A model generated the notes under the pieces. It worked only from the letters and a program-made list of their open reading frames with translations, searched no databases and had not been told where the DNA came from. Position numbers and translations under genes: made by a program. This document shows, in pieces, positions 33,861 to 44,136 of a DNA stretch of 64,000 nucleotides. Each line of letters begins with the position of its first letter. Positions within the stretch are counted from its first letter, which is position 1. The stretch is from Hormiphora californensis (taxonomy: Eukaryota > Ctenophora > Tentaculata > Cydippida > Pleurobrachiidae): assembly GCA_020137815.1 (NCBI GenBank), contig CM035357.1:638474-702473 (forward strand). The letters run 5' to 3'.

Positions 33861-34566
33861 TTCCTTCTTTTCTATAATCGTCTTCACATCATTTCACCTC
33901 CGCCTTGTTTCCCTGTATTTTCAATTAGTTGCTAAACCTTTATCCCTAATCTTACACCCTCTTTGGATTGAAATTTACTTCCAAATAATTATTGCTAATT
34001 AACTACAAATTGGGTAAAGAAAAAACCCAAAACCCCGGGTTTTTCCCTTCCCAAATCAAAAACCTGGTAACATAGACACCTGGCGCGACCCCCGGGGTCT
34101 ATGTCACCAAATCTAAACCCTGACAAATCTCTATTATAATTTGGAGATGAACGTCGTGATGGCCGTTCGTTAGGCGGTATCTAAGCGACAGGTTGCTCCT
34201 TCATAAAACACTCTATGTGCCAAAAGCTGTAAAGCTGTTGCTCACACTTTTGGGACTTCCAGTGGAAGTTTGTTAATATTTTCGAATGAATTTCAACATG
34301 CCAGTCCCCATAGTTACCACTCCAGTTGCCATGGCAACCGTGTTATTGACGTTGAAAGTGGCGAAAAGAACTACCCGGCGAAGCCGGGTGGGTTATCAAA
34401 ATTCCTTACTTGGGGCGCACCCCATGGGTGCGCTAGTTGGGATATACCTCAAACATGTATCATTATCCTAGAGCTCATCATGTTTAATGACAAGATTGTC
34501 ATGCTAATGAGGCCCAAACGGAGCGTCACGGGATGACCTGAAGTTACAACTGAACGAGGGAGGGAG

Positions 34567-34570
<4 letters not shown>

Positions 34571-34608
<38 letters not shown>
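34571..34608. repeat. (GA)n microsatellite
   Basis: About 38 bp of GA dinucleotides. The 33.9-35.1 kb interval around it shows no coding sequence. Confidence 0.9.
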
Positions 34609-34612
<4 letters not shown>

Positions 34613-35162
34613 ATGCTCGATATATAAAACTAGAGTCTCTACGGAAGACCTGCTAAGAGGTGTGTGCAATATTACGTACGTTTTAAGAGGCCAGTTCCTG
34701 GTGTAGACGCGACACGACACTGAGCACGTTGGAGGGCTGGCTACTGGGTGTCTCCTTGGCAACACGGGTACAGAGTGTCAATAACTAGCCGATATATAGA
34801 GGGAGAGATAGAGAGCCGGAGAGCTTAATGTATTGGAGAAGAGAAACTAGAGAGATGATAATATATGTGTGCTAGTACATATAGATTTAGATAATTTTTC
34901 TCAACTGACGTTATCAAATGAATGCTAATTTTGAGAATTTGAGACAAACTTCATGAAGCATAATGATCGATTATGGATTGATGGGATAATTTGAAAACCG
35001 ATTGGGCTGGGGTTTTTTAATGTATTAGCCATTAGGAGATGGACCGGGTGGGGGACTGGGTAGAATGGGGACTGGGGTAGAAGGGGGAAAGGGCCAGTTA
35101 ATTCACCTGCCAGAACTAACACCACATTCCCCCTCCCTGTCTAGCTATCCGACTCAAGAATT

Positions 35163-35798
35163 ATGATGCCCCTTCTCCTCCTCCTTCTTCTCTGCCTCAC
35201 CCCCGCAGTTCTCTCTGACGACCCTACAGAGGGATCCAGAATAATGTGTTACGATACCGCCTGCTACCAGACAATCTCTAAAACCTATGTGCCCTGCCAT
35301 CAAAGTCCCTCCCGGGGGTGTAACCCTATTGGGTACTGTATAGACGGTATACCTGGTACTGGCGCTACCTGCCCAGAGGAATGTGAGGGTCAGGGCCGAC
35401 ATGAATGTATGAGAAACCCCCGATCAGGACGATCTGAGTGTTACTGTGTCTCGTCGGACAAGTCCTCAGCTATGTTAAGTGTGGTCATGGTGGTCATTGT
35501 GTGTGTTTGTGTGTTGGCATCTGTGTTGCTGGTTGTCAGCACGATATCACGTCTGAGGTCAGTGAGAATGTCCCCTGGTGGGGTGGGTGATGATTTGGAG
35601 GAGGAGATTGTGGCGGGGGAGGTTACTCCAGAGATAGACGATATATCAGGTGCCCCTCCCGCTTATAATGTAGTGATTGCAGAGGATGAGGGGGGTGTGT
35701 TAGAGGGATTACCATCATACGACGATGCTACAAAGTTGGATGCTACATCTCGACATAGTGATGCTGTATCTCACAGTGAGCGGATGACGAATGTCTGA
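35163..35798 (+). CDS. Type I membrane protein with PPxY and LPxY motifs
   Basis: A single exon of 211 residues starting with a signal peptide (MMPLLLLLLLCLTPAVLS). The ectodomain (about 20-100) has ten or more cysteines, including CYDTACYQ and CPEECEGQGRHECMR. A membrane helix of strong hydrophobicity (about 103-127, VVMVVIVCVCVLASVLLVV) is followed by SRLRS, a stop-transfer signal. The acidic cytoplasmic tail carries PPAY (about 165) and LPSY (about 183). Such motifs bind WW domains of NEDD4-family ubiquitin ligases in many membrane proteins; that this protein does so is inferred. The family is not recognised. The second in-frame ATG (35166) is equivalent; I keep the first. Confidence 0.72.
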   Translation: MMPLLLLLLLCLTPAVLSDDPTEGSRIMCYDTACYQTISKTYVPCHQSPSRGCNPIGYCIDGIPGTGATCPEECEGQGRHECMRNPRSGRSECYCVSSDKSSAMLSVVMVVIVCVCVLASVLLVVSTISRLRSVRMSPGGVGDDLEEEIVAGEVTPEIDDISGAPPAYNVVIAEDEGGVLEGLPSYDDATKLDATSRHSDAVSHSERMTNV

Positions 35799-36129
35799 AT
35801 GGACCTGGTGTCGTATCGGGAAATAAGTCCTACTCCGTGACTCAGAGACGTGTTTTCTTATTGGTTGTGTACGTGATGTTGATTGGTTGATAAAATGATT
35901 GCTAATGACAGTGAAATGTGAATGGGGAACATTTTTAACTGCAGAGAGAGAGATGGGATACACAATTGGAATTGTGCTGTTCCCCATTTCAAAACAGTTT
36001 ATATATTTTGTTCGTTTGATTTATTTATGTTTTTTTACAAAGTAAAATAGGCGTGTTTTTATTTGGAGTCAAAAGTTGAATTTCAACAGCACAACACAAA
36101 TAGTAGAGACGATAGAGTGTCAGTGATTA

Positions 36130-36284
36130 CGAATTCTGAACGCGGTCATATTCATAATTAAGAAATTATCTATTTAATGGGTCAGTAATTCACATTATTT
36201 CTAATAACGTGAATGCTCCGTTGTGCGATTTTCATTAGAGACCATTTCTTAATTATTCATATGACCGCGTTCAGCTATTCATTT
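36130..36284. mobile_element. Short palindromic MITE
   Basis: CTGAACGCGGTCATATTCAT and TAATTAAGAAAT at the left are mirrored by ATTTCTTAATTA and TCATATGACCGCGTTCAG at the right, around a 70-bp centre. One copy in the window. It lies downstream of NUP35. Confidence 0.75.
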
Positions 36285-36660
36285 GTCACGAGCGGTCACT
36301 GCGTTTTATGCCGAGACCAGCACGGGACATAATATTCCTAGTATGTATAATTGTATTCTGTCTATACGTTGTGTCAGATGAAAGCTTACGTGGTCATATT
36401 CTCGAAAATAGCTAGTATAATTGATAAATTGTCATACTTAGAGCTAGCAAAATAATATTAACTTTCCTAAAGCAGAGTAAGAAGTACTTAGTAGTAGTAC
36501 TAGATCAATTTTGCAATTCCCTTTCTGACTCTATCGTCCCTACAAAAACTTTAAAACAGGTGGCTCACTCCCTCTCTCGTCATATTGTGGAATTATGTCA
36601 ATCAAGTGTTTTATCTTGGTTAAAAACCTTATTCCCAGAATGTCTCTCTATTGTCCCCTT

Positions 36661-38647
36661 TTACCACCCTAATAGGTATCCGAACACCCTGTAAAACACT
36701 CCCTCGTCTCTCTGTGGTAGTAGTGCCTCGCTCTGGTCCACTAGATGAGGCCTCGTGTTCCTCTTAGGAGTGTGCATCACTGATGTATTGAGTCCATCCG
36801 TTGGGGAATTCTTTACTCTCTGAAATGATAAGAGTAATTATACTCGGATTTTTGAAACTGTCACCCCCCCTGAAATAAAAAATTTGTCATATCTCCGGTT
36901 CCTGATAAGATAGAGACTTGAAATTTGGAGGTTCGGAAGAACTTAGCAAGATCTTCGTAACTTCCAAATTTCAAGTCTCTATCTCATCAGGAACCGGACT
37001 TATGGTCATTTAAAGAAATTTGAAAACTCTAGGGGGGTGACAGTTTCAAAAAATCCGACTTTAGGCATGGTGTCGCTTGTCAGCGCGTTGTCGCTAGGGT
37101 TGCCGGGATTTTCAAACAGCGCGCACATTCACTGCGCGCAAACCGAAGTGCGGACAATGAAAGTTCACCTTTTTACTGGCGTCGCGCGTGCGGTTTGTGT
37201 GTTTAACTTTAGAGGTCTGAGGTTTGTTCCACATTTACCTTATCACTACACGGCACTACTCCGATCATGATATCTTTGTTTAGGATCGTCCCGCTTCTAC
37301 TCAATGCCTGGATTAGGGAAGAAATGGGTAACTTTTGAATCAACGACAAGCTTTACGGAGAGAAAGAAAAATACAGAAAGATCATTGTCAAGTCTGATGT
37401 CAAAGCCTCCTTGCTTCTGTTTTACATAACATCTTCCTTCTCAATTCTCAAGGCAGTCGGTAGATCTCTTACTCAGGAGACCCTCTGTGTAGGTTGTAAG
37501 TGGCTATAAATATTCATCAACCATCCAGTGTCAAGATGGCAGAATCTTTTTACTTTTACATATTTTATATTTCTCTCTCTCTCTCTCTCTCTCTCTTTGT
37601 GTCTCTCTCCTTCGCTCACTCTCAACTGTGTGACGCCATTGTCTTTCTATAACATCCCACACTCTTTGCTTGTTACCTTTCTAGCTTGAATCTTCGACTC
37701 AAACATAATGTGAATCCAATTGCCGTGGGCGGGTTTCTCGTAGCGTGATATCTTTCCATATTGGGAGAAGTGTTGTAGGACAAACTCAGAAGACGTAGCC
37801 GGGAATCTGAGGGGTCATTGGAAGGTTGTATTTAGGAGGATCGGGGGTGATTGGAAGGTTTAGGGGGCTGTTTAGGATAACAATAGGATAAGAGAAAAAT
37901 GCTAAAGAACATAATTTCCTGAGCAGAGCATCTATGTTTCTTTCTCTATCTTTCTACCCCTCACTCTCTCTCCTAACCCTCTCTCTCACTCTCTCTCTCT
38001 CGGTCTAACTGTTGACCGTCTAATTTTATAACCTGAAGGCTGCATGTAAGCAACACACCCCTTATGATATTACAGCCCTAAATATATGTTATATTGCGCC
38101 AGGTCTCATAAAGTTCCATTTTCTTCCACAATACTTAACCCATATCTTTTGACCGCTTGACTACCCAGTACCCATCTCTTTTGACCGCTTGACGCCATTT
38201 GACAAATTAGCGTTGAAATCCATGCATAATTCTATAATTGAGCAGCATTATGTCTTTGCCTGGTGCTAGAACTTTGATCTACCGAACCCTCAAAGAGCGT
38301 GCTCGCTGATCTGTGAAACAAAATAGCCACACAACTAGAACCATGTTAACATTTCGGGATCCTATAAAAACATGTTATTCCCCAGTCTTGTCTTGTATTG
38401 TATTGATGGTTTCAGGGATTTCTTTAATGTTGAAAAATCCGTTTTTAAGTTGTTTAAGTTGTTTAATGGGCAGCAGGTATATCACCATTTGGTAGTAAGA
38501 GGTGGGTCCGTCGCCCCTTCTGCATGATAAATTTTTAATTTACCCATGTTGTTACCTAAATTATCGGCTCGCCTAGTTTGTGACACGTTGTATCATGTTT
38601 TGTGTGTGGTTCCACTGTGTTTCATGAGTCTAGGACAATTACCCTTC

Positions 38648-38706
<59 letters not shown>

Positions 38707-39361
38707 CAGAGAAAGAGAGAAAGAGAGCATGTAATATCTCCAGCTGCTCCAACAAGTGGTAGCAGGAGGGGGTAACAGTCACTACGTCACTTGCTCTGTT
38801 GAAGCTGTTGGTTCAATAATGGTGCAACACACAATCTCCCTTTGTCTTGATTCTCTTATATACAGTTTTCTGTTGTTTACTGAGCTACCTGGTGTTATAA
38901 TAACTTCAATCCACCGACCAGAAACCGTTTATCTAGATGCCTAATAACTATTTTCTTCTGTTTTTGTTGTGATAATCAGTAATTATCTGTAATTTTCTTT
39001 ACCCACAGGGAACAGCTGTGCCTTCAGTCCTATTTTCACAATTCATGGTAGACTCGAAATAAGGTCGTTAATGTTAAGGGAAATATAGTTAAGGGAAATA
39101 GTCCTAAACATAGTTACTCGATCCTCTCTCACCCCGGTCCCCGCCCCAGTTAAAACAGGCCAGCTCGTGTAACGATGTAACTCTGCCCCAGTTATGTATA
39201 AAATATAGCAGTGAAACTGCTCAGGTGTAAACATTACTTACCCGAAAACAGTAAGCCAGGTATCAGGCAGGGGATCATCAAACACACTCTCGTTCATTAG
39301 AGTGCCTGCGGCACCGAGTCTCCTGGCTGGGGACCGCGATCTACCTCTACTACCTGGAGAG

Positions 39362-39396
<35 letters not shown>

Positions 39397-41135
39397 GAGA
39401 GAGAGTGAGAGGGAGAGTGAGAGAGAGAGGGAGATAGAGAGAGAGAGAGTGAGAGAGAGAGAGAGACATAGACAGAGACAGAGACAGAGACAGAGACAGA
39501 GACAGAGACAGAGAGAAAGATTGAGAGAAAGATTGAGAGATAGAGAGGTTAGGAGTGTAATTGCGTGAGGGCTAAGCAGAGAGATAGGACCGAGTGGGGG
39601 GGGGGGGGTTGATAAATAATAATATTATTCATTAAACATTGTTGGAGAGATAATCGTTGCTTTCTGCTCAATAAATCTGTATCTGTATAAACAAGCATTA
39701 AGATTTGAGGTTCTAATGCAACAGGACAGTTTTTTATATAAAAACGATTGCCTTTTAAATATCCTACCTAGTTCTATTGATAATTGTGAATTATGGCAAC
39801 ACAACTGACATGATGGGATATCAAAAGCTAGCTCTCGGGCCTTTGAAGCTCTTTTATTGCCCCTCCAGCTCTGTCTGACGTCAGATGAATTATCGCTAGT
39901 TATACCACCCCCAGCTCTCTAGACACGCCATGAGCTGGTAACTTCTATATCATACACCTCGCTAATCTTTGGCCTAACTGTCTTAACACATGTATACACA
40001 TACACACACTGTCTAGCTTTGAATCTGCAAATGGTAGTTCCCGGGAATTCCCATGAAATATGTTCTCTCGTGCTGTCACCACGCTTCCTACGAACTGTCT
40101 AAGCCCCTCCTAATGAGCTGGTTTACATGCTACACAAATACTAAACCTGACGTTATGGAGGGTTCCTGATTTACATTATACATGCAACTATACCATTGTC
40201 TACTTTACCTGGCGTTATGGAGGGTCCCTGATCTACATTATACATGCTACTATACCATTGTCTATACCTGGCGTTATGGGTGTCCCTGCGGTTATACTCC
40301 TACTATGTCTCTCCGGTGTTTTGTGCAGTACACTCTTGTCAGACACCAGCACACTGTCATGTAGTGACTCCGTAGGGAGACAATTCTCTTTGTTGCTTAT
40401 CCTGTTGAGAGTTTCAATTAGCAATCCGTTTTTCGCGAGTTTTTGTTGTTTTTTTTCCCAACATGAATTAAAAAGAAGAGAGGGTCGAGGAAAATATTTT
40501 GATGTGAAAACTAACTCGATCTCAAAGTTTTGTTTTTTACCTTGCCTGTGGGGTGAAGCGGGATGGAGATGTAGAGCGAGTCATATTACATGTTGATTGG
40601 ACGGGACTTGCAGGGAAACTAAAGTTGCTTGTTCGCTGAAATATATAGTTAAAGAATCAAGATAACCCACAACATGTTCAAATATATGTTTGTTTACAAT
40701 TGCAATAAATTCAATCCAAGAGATTACTAATTCTAGTTACTAATCTAGGTTACTAATCCTATTACTAATCCTACAGTTACTAAAGCTCTCTTTTTTTGCA
40801 ATGATAAGTAATATAAGTTCGGTTGATATTTGTGGAAAGTTTAATTTGTCTAAGAAGTTTTGTTGACTCCGTCTACGAGTAGAGGGGCGCGGCTCAGTCT
40901 CATGAGCGCGTTACACAGTGCCCTCGTGCTGAAATTGTTTGCTATTTTCCATACGCCAGTTGTGTTTAGGCTACACTTTAATCTTGGTTACTAATCCTAC
41001 AGTTACTAATCCTATTACTAATCCTACAGTTACTAATACATAACTCACCGGGCCAGGAGAGACAGGGGTTCCAAGGAGAATTCCAGGTAGAGAGGGGTTA
41101 CTGGCCGTGCCTTTGAGAGTGGCTGGTGATGCCAT
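36661..41135 (-). CDS. NUP35: Nucleoporin NUP35 (Nup53)
   Basis: Minus-strand exons 41049-41135, probably 40541-40545, 40268-40401, 39242-39353, 37677-37806, 37239-37307 and 36661-36819. The N-terminus is the usual Pro/Gly/Ser motif region (SLPGILLGTPVSPG) with a KEN sequence (SNKEN). The MPPN/RRM domain is unmistakable: DDPLPDTWLTVFG, FPATSSEFVLQHFSQYGKI, GNWIHIMFESKIQARK, and ALSRSGTILNKDIMIGVVPC. The C-terminus ends FGYLLGW followed by the stop, the membrane-binding amphipathic helix typical of NUP35. The protein is a structural nucleoporin of the inner ring that binds NUP93, NUP155 and NDC1. Phases agree from exon 3 onward; exon 1 to the 40268 exon joins only if a 5-nt microexon (GCAAG) at 40541-40545 is used. 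Intron 5 carries a palindromic MITE (36842-37060). About 195-200 residues, shorter than the vertebrate protein. Confidence 0.9.
36842..37060. mobile_element. Palindromic MITE family C, copy 2
   Basis: Reverse-oriented relative of 29934-30160, ends CGGATTTTTGAAACTGTCAC and GACAGTTTCAAAAAATCCGA, same internal palindrome. In an intron of NUP35. Confidence 0.85.
38650..38735. repeat. (GA)n microsatellite
   Basis: GA dinucleotides in an intron of NUP35, CT-rich on the coding strand. Confidence 0.95.
39354..39550. repeat. GA-rich repeat forming the acceptor tract of NUP35 exon 3 of the RRM region
   Basis: GA dinucleotides and six GACAGA units directly abut the exon at 39242-39353. On the coding strand this is a pyrimidine tract of almost 200 nt ending CCTCTCCAG. 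Confidence 0.85.
40145..40290. repeat. 61-bp tandem triplication across the donor of NUP35 exon 40268-40401
   Basis: ACCTGGCGTTATGGAGGG or a variant occurs at about 40147, 40208 and 40266, with ATTATACATGCAACTATACC between. On the gene strand each is CCATAACGCCAG|GTA, so three donor-like sites lie in a row. Confidence 0.8.
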
Positions 41136-41761
41136 TGCTAGGAGGAGAATGGGGAATTAAATAATATGAACTTCTTTACTTGTTTGTTTGTTCAGGTCTT
41201 ATTAGGAACATGGGATACTGAGCTTGTAACAGTATGAGGTCACCCCTCAAACTCTCCTGTTGAGTATGATTATAGATATAAAAAGAAGACAGGAGGCAGA
41301 CACACTGCCTCCCGCTTTTTTCCATGGAAGGATACTGGTAATTGGAGCTGATAATTGTACCCCATGTCTTCCTATTGTGATCTAGAGCACCCTAATAATC
41401 TCTTCCCCTCCTATTTATCCCTGTCTCTCTAGTCTCTGTCGTTCTGTCTGGAAGCTCCATTCAACTACCCCATGCATCATATCTGCCCATTCCCGGATAA
41501 TTTATCAAAATCTCGCTTACTGAGTACTGCTCCATTTATTTTGTTTGGGCGATCGATTGGATATGATCTGAATTCAGGGTATAACTTTTAAGAATACAGA
41601 TTGATTCAATTGGTCTCATAATCACTTCATATTTGAAATTTCTGTTCTCTCCTTCCGGTCCGACAAAATGAATAAGCAGACTTCAGATAAATGGATGCTC
41701 TAACTGGTTAGAGAGCCGTGACCTTTTCAGATGGTTGTCTGTACAGATGATAGCTCCTTCC

Positions 41762-41855
41762 GGTTCAATCAAGATGGTCAGAAGAAAACGCGGTGATTTA
41801 TTTATTCTAATTGAATAAATCGCCGCGTTTTCTTTTAATTAGCTTGATTGAAGCC
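41762..41855. repeat. Palindrome (hairpin or tiny MITE)
   Basis: CGGTTCAATCAAGATGG and AGAAAACGCGGTGATTTATT are mirrored by AATAAATCGCCGCGTTTTCT and GCTTGATTGAAGCCG. Confidence 0.7.
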
Positions 41856-43960
41856 GTAATTAGTAGTTATTTTCTCTACATACTAATATCATCCGGCTCC
41901 GGTCTTATAAACAATTATATTCTATACTTCTTCTATCCAATCTTTACAGATGGTTTACATAGTGAGCATCTTACACTGATGGTAGTTTAACTACCGAGAC
42001 CGGGCGACCATTATTCTAAATATGACCTTACGTCATGCCTACCCTCTCTGCATGCAAGTATAGAACTTTCGAGAGAGTTGCTCCTAATTACGTCATATAG
42101 GTACTACGTCACCCCCACGTCTCCCTCTCTCCCAATACCTCTCTCTCCCTCTCTCCCAATACCTCTCCCTCTCTCTCCCAATACCTCAGAACAGGAGCCG
42201 GTGCTATATGACGCAGCTGTGTGCTCTAGAAACAGGGCGGCCAATAATAGCTCCTCTCCAGAGAGAGAGAGAGAGAGATAGCTTACTGCTAGAGGGGGGA
42301 GAGAAACAAAACGAGAGAGCTATAATAGGGACTGGCTCTCTATCTGGCTCTCTATCTCTATTGATCATTATAGATCGTGATAACTCTACTTCTTTTTCCA
42401 CTTGATATATATATAGCACTGTATAAAAGGCCGCTATAATGGACCTCTCCAGCCCAGGAGTTAACTTTGTTAGACCAACATGCTGTCAACACGGCTCTGC
42501 AGAACATGGCACATTTCGTGGTACCCTGTGCCGCTTTTTGAATTTTACCAGTTGATTTTCGACACCTTCGCTTAAAACTAGACCTTGTATGATAATATTC
42601 ATCTCTCTCTCCCGTTAATGTGATTCTCGATGCTTTTTGCTCTTTGTTTATCCCATCTCACTCATATACATATTCTTACAATCTTACAATCTTACAACTC
42701 TTACAATCTCAGTTTACTGTTTGTTTTTTCAATCTCAGTTCTCACTCTGGATCTCAATTTTCAATCGTGTGCACTGCATGTAAACCACCACACACTGTAC
42801 TACAACAGCTGGCAGCAGCATCATAGTGCTATATCGTCTATTGTTCTTGTATTCTCGCACAATCTGAACACTATTCTCTCGTTTCTATAGCTAGATGTGC
42901 GTATGATTATCAGAGACTGGTATATTGATTAATTCTGTATGGGCCATGTGTCATCTGAATTATCACATACTAAATCGATAGAATATTCTATAACGGCATT
43001 ATATATTGGGCCATGCCATGAGAATTAGCACATGTACGGCATCTTGAGATAGAGTACTATTGGCACTAAATAATTAGCCATTGTCAATTTGTTAAATTAT
43101 GATATCTTCTGATAAATTGAGTGTGATTTCATTGACATGTTCGTGCTGTCTGTCTCCGCGGGGATTGCGGTCTGTTCAATACTTTGCCGTAATTTGTACA
43201 TTTTAATATTCATTATGGATCATTTTCATTCGAGGTGGCCGGTATTTCATCCTACTATGTACTACTCATGCGCCCCATCAACTTTTGGCCACTCCAATCT
43301 CTTGGATCACTGACATTTAAATCCATTACAACATGTCTAGAGTCCATCTAGGGATTAGTATGGTCTATTTAAAGGGTCAATAGCATTCCCTAGATAAGAC
43401 TATGGACATGTTGTAATGAATATTACAATTCCCGGTATTATAGTAGAGGCCAATGCTAGCTCTGGTATTATAGTAAAGGTCAATGCCAGCTCTGGTTTGA
43501 TTCTAGCCGCCATATCATTTGGTAAACTGTACGTGACCGTGAGATGTGATTATACAAAGGCCCGGCCATGGGTGTAATAATAATTATGGGCTAAGGTTTG
43601 AGTCAGCTATTGTATCAATTGTCACTGGGATATTCCTAGAGTCAGTTTGCAATGATTGCTTGTATGTGTCATGCAACAGTTATAGACGCCAGACATGTGC
43701 ATGTGCCGATATAACTGCTCTTTCTTCTAACTCTATCTCATGAGTCATGCCGACATGGCCTCCTAAGTTAAACTGATCTTCGTTTAATATATTCGTTTAA
43801 TCGCACATTTCGTTAGATAGTTTAGGTGGCATATCAGATCAGTATAATGCCGTTCTATACCTTTTTACTGGCCATTCTGCCGCTATACATCTTACTCACT
43901 ATAATTCATAAAGATGTGGCCTCTCTTCGGTGCCGTGACGTTCACCATGGCTAAGCACGT
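41856..43960. other. Long interval without a recognised gene
   Basis: Between NUP35 and the second GPCR. It holds CT-rich repeats (42117-42190), a GA tract (42261-42278), a TATAAAAGG at 42423 with an ATG at 42480 and no convincing open frame after it, and a palindrome at 43322-43424. Open frames here are short and repeat- or chance-derived. Confidence 0.5.
43322..43424. repeat. Palindrome (hairpin or tiny MITE)
   Basis: CATTACAACATGTCTAGAGTC and CTAGGGA are mirrored by TCCCTAG and GACTATGGACATGTTGTAATG. Confidence 0.75.
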
Positions 43961-43971
43961 ACAGGATCGGA

Positions 43972-44031
43972 CCCAGATTTACCGGGGTAAACCCTTTCCC
44001 CCGAGCACCCCGATAAATCGGGGTCCGACTG
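43972..44031. mobile_element. Pogo-like MITE, 60 bp
   Basis: CAGGATCGGACCCAGATTTACC to ATAAATCGGGGTCCGACTG, flanked by TA on both sides. The inside CCCTTTCCCCCGAGCA matches the longer copies. Confidence 0.8.
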
Positions 44032-44136
44032 TAATATTACATCTGTGATTTGACATTTAATATTCAGAGTTCTCTCCATCTACTATAACATTTATTTAAC
44101 CACCTGGCTCACCCTTTGGTATTTTAGAACTTGAAG

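Noticed and set aside
33101-34002. Several Pro/Phe/Gly-rich open frames on both strands
   Set aside because: They come from homopolymer-rich, probably erroneous consensus and have no protein-like composition.
42423-42580. TATAAAAGG followed by ATG as a new gene
   Set aside because: The frame after the ATG closes after about 30 codons, and no convincing donor or second exon was found.
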